A DNA stretch of 64,000 nucleotides, from NCBI GenBank assembly GCA_029560875.1, contig JAKQKB010000055.1, positions 62,001 to 126,000 on the forward strand. The letters are read 5' to 3'. Below are positions 25,087 through 35,200 of this stretch, one piece after another (position 1 is the stretch's first letter; each line of letters begins with the position of its first letter). The notes under the pieces are model-generated. The model did no database searches. It was not told the DNA's origin and saw nothing but the letters and a program-made list of their open reading frames with translations. Both the position numbers and the translations under genes were made by a program. The stretch is from Bacteroidota bacterium (GTDB lineage: Bacteria > Bacteroidota > Bacteroidia > Bacteroidales > Tenuifilaceae).

Positions 25087-27150
25087 TTATTTAATGCCAC
25101 CCTCAATAACCTCAAGAATATTGAACTCAACTCTTCGGTTCATGGCCTTATTCTCATCGGAGGTGTTTGGAACCATTGGTTTAGTTAGGCCGTAACCTTT
25201 TGCAACCATCCTATCGGCAGGTACATTGTTGTCGAGTAGATAACTAACCACCGCTTGGGCTCGTTTCTCCGACAACTTAAGGTTATACCCCGCATTGCCA
25301 ACATTATCGGTATGTGCAGCAATCTCAATTTTGATATTAGGGTTATCCAGAATTAGCGTAACAACCCTGTTTAGTTCGGGGAACGATTCCGACGATAAAT
25401 CGGCAGAGTTTGAGCCAAAGTTGATGTTGTTTAGCCTAATAGAGGTTTTGGATTTTAGAGCAACCAGTTCTGCCTCAATGGCCTTGGGCTCCTCTTTTGC
25501 TAAGTCCACAACCTGATTAAAGAATGAGTACCCTTGTGCACCACGCACTGTAAACTCGTAGGAATCGCCCTCGCGAAGCATTGCGGTTACCTTTCCATTT
25601 TTGATATCCTCGGCAGTAAAAGTTATTGTTTCGTCGCGATTCAGATTTGTAATAAGAATTTCGCCTGTTAGGGATTGGTTGCTTTCAGAATCGAAAATCT
25701 TAATATCAACTGGCTTCTTTTTGGGCGTTAGAGGGAGTTCCCTCACAAATTTTGAGAAAACAATATCGCCTTCGAGTTTGAAAAGAAAGGTACTATCGTT
25801 AAACCACGGTGCATTAGTTTTGATATTATAGTTGCTCCCCAACGGAATTGAAAACCTATACAGCCCAGGCTGAACCATCTGTGCTTTAAACGATTTACCA
25901 GGATTATCAATATTTTCGGCAATAACATTAGCCTCAAGAGGTTTAAAGATATCCTTATCGTAAACGGTTAAATCAAGTTGAATTGAGTCGAAAACCTCAA
26001 TTAGTTCAGGGTTTGATATTTTATTTTCCCCTCTATAGTCTACCATAAAACTGGCAAATGAATAGCCATGCTTTCGAACATCAACTATATAGCTTGCTTT
26101 ATCAAGCAGATGAAGTCTATACTCGCCAGTATTTTTATCGGAAATAAAATTACCTAATACCTTTAACGTGGTGGGGTCAAAAACTGTAAGAGTTGCCTCT
26201 ACTGGACTTTTATCCTTTAATGCAACAATTTTCCCAACTGACTCAATGGTTTTAAGTGGCTGAAATGCTTGTGTAAGAGCCATTCTATATATAGTTCCTG
26301 TCTGAACATTCTTTTCAGCCCACTGATTCAGAAAGTAAAGTTTACCATTAACAAACCTCGGATTAATATCATTGAACTTTGTCTTGGCATCGACAATAAG
26401 CTCGGGTAATTTCCATGAATCACCAAAAATCATTTGAGTACGATAGATATCAAAACCATCCCTATAAGTCTCAGGATTTATTGATGAGAAGTAGAGAGTC
26501 TTTCCGTCATTTGAAATGACTGGTCCACACTCACAACCCTTATTAATTGCATCGTGAACGGGCACTGGAGTAATCCATTCCCCTTTAGGGCTTTTTATAC
26601 TTTGAAATATTTTTTGACAAACCCCAGATTCTTTGGGTTTACGGAACTCTAAGGTTGGCTGCGACACGGAAAAAAACAATGATTCCTCGCCTGGAGTTAT
26701 GCTGGGGTAGCACTCATTGTCCAAGGTATTTATGGGCTCTCCCATGTTTATAGGCGTACTCCAACCATCAGTAGTTTTTACAGAATAGTAGATATCAAAC
26801 CCACCCTTGGTGTCGCTAAAATCTGCCTGATAGAACAATCTTTTACCATCGAAACTCAAAAATGGGTTACAAATACTAGCAACGCCACCCTGAAGATATG
26901 TGTTAATTGGCTCAATGGATTTAAGTTCCTCCCAAACGCCATTTTTTAAGTAACTCTCATAAAGTTTCTCCTTGCCAATTACCATTATGGATACAACAAG
27001 ATAGTCCTCTGTATTATTTATTGCAAAGCCAGTAATATTGGCCCAAGAACCTACCTTCTCGGGTATTGGTATTTGAGCATAAGAATAGGACGCGGTACAA
27101 TAAAACGCCAATAATGTGACAAAAAACACTCTAAATATTTTCAGTATCAT
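25087..27150 (-). CDS. PD40 propeller / regulatory domain / OmpA-family envelope protein (PorE-like)
   Basis: 687 residues with a signal peptide ending SYAQ. Order of parts: PD40-type propeller blades (about 60-290; LSFDGKRLFYQAD, ISNDGKTLYFSS), a carboxypeptidase-regulatory-like beta-sandwich (about 305-390; IVALKDKSPVEATLTVFD), a second beta region, and a C-terminal OmpA domain (about 575-680; INFGSNSADL, AAHTDNVGN, LSEKRAQAVVSYLL, NRRVEF) that binds peptidoglycan. The order resembles PorE of the type IX secretion system, which however also has an N-terminal TPR. Here TPR-like sequence is in the next gene. PorE identity is inference; similar fusions occur outside that system. Confidence 0.78.
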   Translation of the reverse strand: MILKIFRVFFVTLLAFYCTASYSYAQIPIPEKVGSWANITGFAINNTEDYLVVSIMVIGKEKLYESYLKNGVWEELKSIEPINTYLQGGVASICNPFLSFDGKRLFYQADFSDTKGGFDIYYSVKTTDGWSTPINMGEPINTLDNECYPSITPGEESLFFSVSQPTLEFRKPKESGVCQKIFQSIKSPKGEWITPVPVHDAINKGCECGPVISNDGKTLYFSSINPETYRDGFDIYRTQMIFGDSWKLPELIVDAKTKFNDINPRFVNGKLYFLNQWAEKNVQTGTIYRMALTQAFQPLKTIESVGKIVALKDKSPVEATLTVFDPTTLKVLGNFISDKNTGEYRLHLLDKASYIVDVRKHGYSFASFMVDYRGENKISNPELIEVFDSIQLDLTVYDKDIFKPLEANVIAENIDNPGKSFKAQMVQPGLYRFSIPLGSNYNIKTNAPWFNDSTFLFKLEGDIVFSKFVRELPLTPKKKPVDIKIFDSESNQSLTGEILITNLNRDETITFTAEDIKNGKVTAMLREGDSYEFTVRGAQGYSFFNQVVDLAKEEPKAIEAELVALKSKTSIRLNNINFGSNSADLSSESFPELNRVVTLILDNPNIKIEIAAHTDNVGNAGYNLKLSEKRAQAVVSYLLDNNVPADRMVAKGYGLTKPMVPNTSDENKAMNRRVEFNILEVIEGGIK

Positions 27151-27190
27151 CCAAATGAATTTTTAGTTGTTTAAAACCATTTGCTAATCT

Positions 27191-27198
27191 CAAAATTA
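27191..27198 (-). promoter_or_regulatory. Candidate -7 box of the leftward envelope cluster
   Basis: The minus strand reads TAATTTTG (TAnnTTTG), 40 bases upstream of the OmpA-PD40 start, in the 283-base gap shared with the divergent CHAT gene. No good -33 box. Confidence 0.35.
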
Positions 27199-27433
27199 CA
27201 ATTTTTACGCTAAAAAAACACTTGATTATCAACACAAAATGTACTCTAGTCAAAATGACAAAACACAATCCCATACTACACATAAATCAAACGGCTGATT
27301 ATTCGCAAGTTACAGAACACATATTACTCTATGGCAAGGCATTTGTAAGTGATAAGAAAACGAATAAATAGTATGTATTTTTTTTAAATTTGTATAAGCA
27401 ATATCAGCAAAAGTATTCCCAACATCCCCGAGT

Positions 27434-30400
27434 ATGAAAAAGTTTATTTTACTAGCAATACTTTCTGTTTGCACAACCATTCTGTCCAATGCGCAAACAC
27501 AAAACTATACAGATAGCCTTCGACGATTAATGACCTTTCAGAAAGTTGAAGCAGCAAAAATGCAGATAAAAATCCAACTAGGCGATTACTTTGAGAAAAC
27601 AAACGCAGATAGCGCTTTGTACTGGTACAAACAAGCCATCCCGACCAATCTAGGCGACTCCACATCTATTTATAGTTGGGCTGTAAACACAACCGATGCT
27701 GAAAAATACTTACTTTCGTTGGCGTTAGCTAAGCACAGCGTTCTTTCGCTGAAAACAACTAGTAATACTAATGCCTTAGAAAATATCGAAATTGCTCGCA
27801 ATTTAGCAGACCAAATTAACCAACCACCAATCTCAGTTTACTGTACCGATAATTTGGCCCTATACTATGCTAACAACAAAGAGATTGATAAAGCCACAAC
27901 ATACTTCGAAAAATCACTCGAATCGTACAAAAAACTTGGCAATGCAGGAGGAGTAAGCTATTGCTTATCGAACCTTGGCGCGTTAAATGCCCAAGCAGGC
28001 AACTTTAGCAAAGCCGCCGAGTACTTTTCAGAACAATTGAACTTCAACAAGCAAAACCAACAACCCTCGGAACTACTCCAGGCTCATATCAACATTGCAT
28101 CGCTTTACCAGCGGAGTGAAGATTTCGAAAGCGCAAAAAAACATTGGGCCGATGCATTAACACTATCGGAACAACTAAACAAGGAAAAATTCAGCATAGT
28201 AATTTCGGGGCTAGGAAATTCAAGTTTTAAATCAGGCGATTTGATGAGGGCTAACGAAGCTTACACAAAACTACTTGAATACTCTACTCAAACAGGCGAC
28301 GAGAGAAACAAACTAACCGCCCTAAACAACCTTGCTATGCTTTACACAGAGCAAGGCAATTACACAAAGGCACTTGAGTATTGGCAAAATGCATTAACAA
28401 TTGCCGAGGCAAATTCATTAACTCCAGTTATGCTTGATGCATTGCTAAACCTGAGCAATATCAACCTAAACTTAGGAAATTTCAATGAATCGGCATTGCA
28501 GTTCGACAAGTACATATCGGTTATTAAGCAGCAAAGCAATTCTCAGGAACTTGCCGAGGCATACATAAAGAGCGGAATGTTAAATGACAGGTCGTTGCAG
28601 TTCGAAAAATCCAAAGGAAATTACCTTGAGGCATTAAAAATCTACGAAAGCATTGCCGACACTGCAGGCGTTGCTACAACCAACATTGCCATTGCAAAAT
28701 CGTTCACGCTGCAAGGGCAGTACAGTAGAGCAAATGAGTTTGTAAATGCAGTTTTAATTCAAGAAAACAATTTACCACAACCGATAATTGCCACAGCATA
28801 CCAAGTATTTGCGGAGATATTCAGGCTACAACTCCAATTTGCTGCCGCCACCGAGAACTACCAAAAAGCGCTCAACATATGGCAATCACAAAACAACGAT
28901 GCCAAGGTTATTGAATGCTTAAATACAATGGGAAGCATATACGAAACAACGGGTAATCTTCCACAATCCATTAAGTTTTATCAGCAGGCGTTAGATATCT
29001 CTAGCAAGCAATCGAAAACTGAAGCCTCCGCAGCAATACTAAACAACATCGGCGTTGTTTACAGACTTTTAGGCGATAATGCCAAAGCCAAAGAATCGTA
29101 CCAAAGCGCATTGGACATCAACCTAAAAAATGGAAACTCCGAAAGAGTTGCCTACGGGTACAACAACTTAGGTATAATACTGGAACAGGAAGGAAAATTT
29201 GACGAGGCCATACAGAACTACGAAAAATCCATTGCCATTAAGGCACAAAGCAACGACCAAAAAGGCTTGGCAGCCAGCCTTGTGAATCTTGGCAACGTTT
29301 ACAAGCGTTTAAAAAGGAATGCTGAAGCCGAGGAAAAGTTCCTAAAATCGCTGGCTATTTCCCAAACAATAAACGACAAGCAAAGCGAAGCATTTGCCTA
29401 CGGAAATCTTGCCGCCCTTAAACTTGAACTGAACGAACTCAGTGCTTCAATTGAATACTCAAAGAAAAACCTTGAGATTGCAAAATCCATTGACCTTAAA
29501 CAACCGCTAAAAGAGGCATACAGGCAACTGGCATGGGCTTATGAGTTAACTGCGCAGCTGGACTCGGCAGAGCAGAATTACAAAAAGATAATAGAGATAA
29601 ATCAGCAGGAAATAAACGCAAACTTCTCGGTACTCTCCGAAAACGAAAAGGAACTATTCTTTAAAACAGTTGCCGACGATTATGACCGTTTTTACGCATT
29701 TGCGTATAGCCGTCAAATGTCAAATCCTAAAATCAATATTGAACTTTACAACTCAGTTCTAAGAAATAAAGGATTGCTCCTAAAATCGAGCACGGCAATG
29801 CGCAATATAATTCTGGCTAGTAACAATCCCGAAATTATTAGCAAATACGACCAGTGGACATCCCTAAAGCAAGCAATAGCTCAGCAATACGCATTACCAG
29901 CAAACAAACGTAGCAGCCAACTCCAAGCAATGGAGGCTAATGCAAACAACCTAGAGCGAGACTTGGTAATGACATCCTCTGAATTTAGTGCATTCCAGAA
30001 TGCCAGTGCAATAGACTGGACTGAAATTAGAAAAAAACTTGCAGACAAAGAGGCCGCTATTGAATTTGTTCACTTTAAGCGCACCAAGGATAGCACTTAC
30101 TACGCCGCTCTTGTTATCGACAAAAACTCTGAATATCCTGTTTACCAAGGACTTTTCGAAGAAAAGAAACTAGAAAAACTAATGGGAACTCTTAGTGGGA
30201 ATAACCTGAAATTTGTTCAAAATGTGTACGGAACTCTTGCTGAGAGTAATACTGAACTATTCAAATTAATTTGGGAACCTCTGGAGTCGTTTATAAAGGG
30301 CTACAAAACCGTTTACTACTCGCCTGCTGGACTTCTGCATAAAGTATCTTTTTCGGCAATATCAAAATCAAAAGACCGATTTTTAATAGATGATTACAAC

Positions 30401-31213
30401 TTACAATTGGTAAGTACAACGGCCAATGCTGGCGGCACAAATCAAACTCAACCCATATCGTTCTCGCAAGTAACACTTTTTGGAGGAATAAAGTATAGCA
30501 TCAACCAAACCGATAGTCCAACATGGAAATATCTGCAGGGAACTTTATCGGAAACCGAAATGATTAGCAATCTATTCCAGCAGAAAAACATCAACGTAAC
30601 CCGCTTAACCGATACGTTAGCAAGAGAGGAAGATTTCAAAACGCTTGCACCCAAAAGCAGCATACTGCATATTGCCACACACGGATTCTTTTACCCCGAC
30701 CCCGATAAGCTAAGGGAAATTATGGATGCAGAAAAAGAGGTTGGTAAAATTCAGTTCAGGGGTGGAAATGACACAAGAGGAAACAACGTATTTATACAAA
30801 GTAGCAACCCGCTAATGCGCTCAGGTTTGGTATTTGCTCGAGCAAATGATTTCTGGGGAACAAACCAAGAATCAACTGGCGACGACGGTGTGCTCACTGC
30901 ACTTGAGGTTTTAAACGTTGACTTACGCAATAACCAACTGGTTGTTATGTCGGCTTGCGAAACGGGCTTGGGGGATATTGCTGGAAGCGAGGGTGTTTAT
31001 GGACTACAAAGAGCATTCCGAATGGCTGGTTCGTCAAAATTAATTATGAGTTTGTGGCAAGTTCCCGATGCGGAAACGGCTGAATTCATGAAACTACTTT
31101 ACACCAACTTACTTAACACATCAAACCTCAGAGAATCTTTCAACACGGCTCAAAAGCAAATGCGCGAAAAGTACGACCCATATTTTTGGGCTGCGTTTGT
31201 ACTTTTGGAATAA
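27434..31213 (+). CDS. Secreted TPR-CHAT (caspase-like) protease
   Basis: 1259 residues. Signal peptide ending SNAQ. About residues 90-760 are many TPR units (for example AYGNLAALKLELNELSASIE and the repeated YNNLGIILEQEGKFDEAI type), predicted to bind a protein partner. About 900-1259 is a CHAT domain, a caspase-like cysteine protease fold: catalytic His1083 in HIATHG and Cys1175 in SACETG, followed by the usual GSEGVYGLQRAF and SLWQVPD blocks. Both catalytic residues are present. The signal peptide places it in the periplasm, unlike the cytoplasmic CHAT proteases of defence systems. Two more secreted/signalling genes follow on the same strand. Confidence 0.88.
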   Translation: MKKFILLAILSVCTTILSNAQTQNYTDSLRRLMTFQKVEAAKMQIKIQLGDYFEKTNADSALYWYKQAIPTNLGDSTSIYSWAVNTTDAEKYLLSLALAKHSVLSLKTTSNTNALENIEIARNLADQINQPPISVYCTDNLALYYANNKEIDKATTYFEKSLESYKKLGNAGGVSYCLSNLGALNAQAGNFSKAAEYFSEQLNFNKQNQQPSELLQAHINIASLYQRSEDFESAKKHWADALTLSEQLNKEKFSIVISGLGNSSFKSGDLMRANEAYTKLLEYSTQTGDERNKLTALNNLAMLYTEQGNYTKALEYWQNALTIAEANSLTPVMLDALLNLSNINLNLGNFNESALQFDKYISVIKQQSNSQELAEAYIKSGMLNDRSLQFEKSKGNYLEALKIYESIADTAGVATTNIAIAKSFTLQGQYSRANEFVNAVLIQENNLPQPIIATAYQVFAEIFRLQLQFAAATENYQKALNIWQSQNNDAKVIECLNTMGSIYETTGNLPQSIKFYQQALDISSKQSKTEASAAILNNIGVVYRLLGDNAKAKESYQSALDINLKNGNSERVAYGYNNLGIILEQEGKFDEAIQNYEKSIAIKAQSNDQKGLAASLVNLGNVYKRLKRNAEAEEKFLKSLAISQTINDKQSEAFAYGNLAALKLELNELSASIEYSKKNLEIAKSIDLKQPLKEAYRQLAWAYELTAQLDSAEQNYKKIIEINQQEINANFSVLSENEKELFFKTVADDYDRFYAFAYSRQMSNPKINIELYNSVLRNKGLLLKSSTAMRNIILASNNPEIISKYDQWTSLKQAIAQQYALPANKRSSQLQAMEANANNLERDLVMTSSEFSAFQNASAIDWTEIRKKLADKEAAIEFVHFKRTKDSTYYAALVIDKNSEYPVYQGLFEEKKLEKLMGTLSGNNLKFVQNVYGTLAESNTELFKLIWEPLESFIKGYKTVYYSPAGLLHKVSFSAISKSKDRFLIDDYNLQLVSTTANAGGTNQTQPISFSQVTLFGGIKYSINQTDSPTWKYLQGTLSETEMISNLFQQKNINVTRLTDTLAREEDFKTLAPKSSILHIATHGFFYPDPDKLREIMDAEKEVGKIQFRGGNDTRGNNVFIQSSNPLMRSGLVFARANDFWGTNQESTGDDGVLTALEVLNVDLRNNQLVVMSACETGLGDIAGSEGVYGLQRAFRMAGSSKLIMSLWQVPDAETAEFMKLLYTNLLNTSNLRESFNTAQKQMREKYDPYFWAAFVLLE

Positions 31214-31294
31214 ATAAAACTAGACTTTAACTGAAATAATTAGTATATTTCGAACATAAACAATTAGTTGTAACACAAATACCAAAGGCTATGA

Positions 31295-31345
31295 AATGTC
31301 CATGTATCAACTTACACCACATGTAATGATTAAAATATGGACATT
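31295..31345. repeat. Inverted repeat between the CHAT and FecR-like genes
   Basis: AATGTCCAT (31295-31303) and ATGGACATT (31337-31345) are exact reverse complements across 33 bases, and CATG-rich sequence lies between them. There is no T run, so it is not a standard terminator. It may act as an RNA processing point or operator. Confidence 0.45.
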
Positions 31346-31421
31346 CCATGTGTATTAATGTCAAACCTAAACTCGAAAATTAATTCCATTGATATTTTGA
31401 AACTTACTAAATTTTAAACAC

Positions 31422-32228
31422 ATGAAAAAGTTTACTGCAATCCTGTTAGGAATAATTGTTGCGCAATTAGTAGCGGCACAAATTCCATATAAAGTTATCA
31501 CCGTAAACGGTGAAATTATGGCTACAAAAGCTAAGCTTACCCTTCAGAATGGGGTTGAGGTTAAAAGCGACGATAACTTCGATTTTGTTAAACCCAACTC
31601 AAGAGCTGCGTTAATTAACTCTGAATACGGACGCGTTGTGCTTACCGAAACCAATGCAGCCCAAGCTTTTGCAAAGGCAGCTTTTGCTCCAGCAATTAGC
31701 ACAGTTAGCTCCCGCGCTGCAAGCATGACAACATTGGCAGACCTTAAAGGATTTTTTAGTGGCAATATGCTAATAATTGATAAATTGGAACAAAAAGTTG
31801 ATGTTTCTACTTTCCCAATGAACGAACAACAGCACTTCTTTGTTCGCTACACTTATAATAACGAAACTATCAACAAGAAACTTCTGTTCAATGGCGATAA
31901 AGTAATTATAAATCCCGATGAAATTTTTGCAATTGATGGAAAACCTATCTCAAACCCCGAACAGATATCCGAAATTACTTTATTTTACTACAACAACTCA
32001 AACAACACACCGGAATCCATATTAATAAACAGTTTCCGCCCAGTATTCGTTAAAACTGCTGACATTAAAGGTGAAGTTAAGACCATCGTGGATGAGTTTA
32101 AATCGAAAAACTACGAGACTATTATCTCAGAGGTTTACGATTACCTAAACAATTTCTACGGCTACATGGAGAAGGAAGAAATGGAGAAATGGCTAAGCAA
32201 TAACTTCGAGTTAAAAAAGTGTAACTAA
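31422..32228 (+). CDS. Secreted protein with FecR-like N-terminal domain, unknown
   Basis: 268 residues. Signal peptide ending AQ (LLGIIVAQLVAAQ). Residues 25-80 (KVITVNGEIMATKAKLTLQNG, DDNFDFVKPNSRAALINSEYG) follow the FecR-like pattern of a periplasmic beta-sandwich that starts with a VxxVxGxV strand and a scaffold repeated as LxxG. The remainder is mixed alpha/beta, ending in a helical tail with a single Cys. I cannot name a family. The 22-base spacing to the propeller/SpoIIE gene shows they are one transcript, and the CHAT gene lies upstream on the same strand. Confidence 0.6.
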   Translation: MKKFTAILLGIIVAQLVAAQIPYKVITVNGEIMATKAKLTLQNGVEVKSDDNFDFVKPNSRAALINSEYGRVVLTETNAAQAFAKAAFAPAISTVSSRAASMTTLADLKGFFSGNMLIIDKLEQKVDVSTFPMNEQQHFFVRYTYNNETINKKLLFNGDKVIINPDEIFAIDGKPISNPEQISEITLFYYNNSNNTPESILINSFRPVFVKTADIKGEVKTIVDEFKSKNYETIISEVYDYLNNFYGYMEKEEMEKWLSNNFELKKCN

Positions 32229-32250
32229 AACATTTGCCCAGCCTTATTAA

Positions 32251-35200
32251 ATGGCAAAACACCTACTTCTCCTAATTATTGTTGCTTTTAGCCTAAACGC
32301 TCAATCGCAACTTAATAACAAACCCGTTACCAACTATACTCCAAGGGAGTATGGGCAGTCATATCCATCGTACACAATGTCCATTACCCAAGACGAAAGG
32401 GGTATTATATATGTTGGAACGGCTTATGGTATTTTGCAATTTGATGGGGCTTTATGGCGATTTATTCCAGTTAAGATTGGCTCATTTGTAACTTCGTTAA
32501 ACTACTTCAATGGTAAAGTTTACGTTGGATGCCAAGGCGATTTTGGTTTTTTAAAGGCTGACCAATATGGGAAATACCAATTTCAATCGTTAAACCATAA
32601 AATCCCGAAATACCACACCGACTTTACGACTATTTGGAAAACTCTGGTTTACGACAGCACCGTTGTTTTTCAGTCCGAAGAGGATATTTTTCTTTTCAAG
32701 AACGATACCATTGAGTGTATAAGTCCAGAAACATCGTTCCATCTTGCATTTGTATCCAACAACACGCTTTACGTAAGAGAAAGGGAATTTGGGCTAAAAT
32801 ACCTATCGGGACAAGAACTAAAACTGGTTGTGGGTGGCGATGCTTTCAAGCTGTTCGGAGTATTCCAGATTGTTCCGCTTGATAAAAACAAAAACTTAGT
32901 CTTAACCCGCGAGGCTGGGCTATGGATTCTTGAAAATAACAGACTTACCAAAGCAAATACCCCAAAAGCAACCGCCGATATTCTATCGAAAGCAGAGGTA
33001 CAGGATGCCGTCAAAATAAAAAACAATGAAATTGCCATAACCACGCTGAAAGAGGGTGTTGTTGTGATGGATAGCAATTTAAACATTGTAAACCATTATA
33101 CCCTAAACAGTGGATTAGTTTCATCGGAAACCATTGGGCTAATTGAAGATTTACAGGGCAACATTTGGGTTGCCACAAAAAAAGGGGTTAGCCGAATTCA
33201 GCACTCGTTGCCAGTTTCAATTTTCAACCAAACTCATGGTCTATACGGTAAAGTTCAGGCTGTGGCCTATTTTGGAAACACACTTATTGCAGGCACCACC
33301 GACGACCTTTTTATTTACAAACCCGATGGCATTAAACACTTTCAAAGCTTAGGCAATATCAGAAGCACCATATGGGAAATTGAGAAAACCCCAAACAAAT
33401 TATGGATTGCTGCCGATAATGGATTGTGGATATACTCCAATGGAATGATTGAGAAAATATCGACAAACCAAACATCGGCACTTGAGTATATTCCTGAAAA
33501 GAATTGGCTAATTGCTTCGGGCAGTAAGGGAACTTATATTTATAGCTCTTCATCTAATTCGATTCTAAAGGCACTCCCAAGCATCAATCCTGATGCATAC
33601 GGAATATCTAGTTCCAAACTAAAAAATGGCAATTTGGAAGTTTGGATAGGCTCAAAAACCCAGGGTGTTTGGCAATTAATTTTTTCTGAGAACAAGCTGC
33701 TTAGCCAAACAAACTATTTTGGGCTTGAAGATGGACTTAACGAAGATTGGGCTTGGCCTTTCAGCCAAAAAGATAAAGTCCAGTTTGGCTCTTCAATCGG
33801 AGTGCTAAAGTTCATTAGTGCCCACGAACTCTTCTTGATGCAAGGTAGCAGTGATGTACAGGAAGATAAACTAAGAGGACTATTCGCTCTTAACGAATTT
33901 CCAAAAGATAAAACCAACGATGCTATTACAGCCTATGCCAATAATGATTCTTTGGCTTTCATAGGAATGAACTACAGTATTAATTTCGTCCGATTTTCAG
34001 ATAGCCTGAGTAACGACAAACCCTTAAAATCTATTGAGATGGGAAGACTCAACTCATTTCAAATTGACAAAAACCAACTTATCGTTGCAGCCGATGATGG
34101 CTTAGCAATTGTTGACATCGAAAAAACACAAAAAAAGAAAGGGTTTGTGCCGCAAATTGTATTTCGTAGCATTTCAATGGGACAGGATTCAATTATTTGG
34201 CATGGTGATTCCATTGATTATCCTAACTTCATAATCCCCTACAACCAAAACTCTGTTGAAATTTGCTTAACCAGCAACTTCATTGAAAACTCAACCAAAG
34301 CCAAATTCCTCTGGAAACAAAGCGACACGAATACAGAAACCTTTAAAGAATCTGAAAATGGTGTAATTTCTTTAATAAACTTATGGGAAGGAAACTACAC
34401 AATTATAGCCTACGCTGAAAACATTCAGGGCAACCAAAGCGAACCAATCTACATTTCGTTTCGTGTCCTCCCTCCATTTTACCGTACAACATGGGCTTAT
34501 GTACTCTACTTTATCCTTTTGATTTCCGCTATAATAATTCTAATTCGCCTCAATACACAAAGGTTAAGAGCACAAAACAAACGACTCGAAGAGATAGTAG
34601 CCGAACGTACCCGAGAAGTTGTGGAACAAAAGGAACAAATTCAAATTCAGAAAGACAAAATTGAAGATATCCTCAACGACATAAGAGCATCCATTAACTA
34701 TGCACAACGCATACAACAGGCAATGCTTCCTAGCAATAAATTGATAAAACAAATACTACCTGGGCATTTTATTATTTTTTACCCCAGGGATGTTGTTAGT
34801 GGTGATTTTTACTGGGCAATGAAAGTTAACGATACCGTGGTTATTACGGTGGCCGATTGTACCGGTCATGGAGTCCCTGGAGCATTTATGAGTATGCTTG
34901 GCATATCGCTGCTAAACGAGATTGTGGGGAAACTATCTGTTATCACCCCAAGTTTAATCCTCGACGAACTCCGCCAAGCAATTATTCAAGCCCTAAAACA
35001 ATCGGCAGACAATAACTCTCAGAAGGACGGAATGGATATGTCACTGGTTTCTATCAACATGAAAACCCTTGAATGCCAATGGGCTGGAGCAAACAATCCT
35101 CTTTATATTTTTAGACCCAACACCAATAGTTTACCTTTTGAGATTACTGACGAAAACAAACAAAAGACTCTAGAGCATTCTAACGGTATATTCCTAGAGG

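Noticed and set aside
31291..31326. 11-codon frame in the CHAT/FecR-like gap
   Set aside because: Too short, no ribosome site, and best explained by the inverted repeat.
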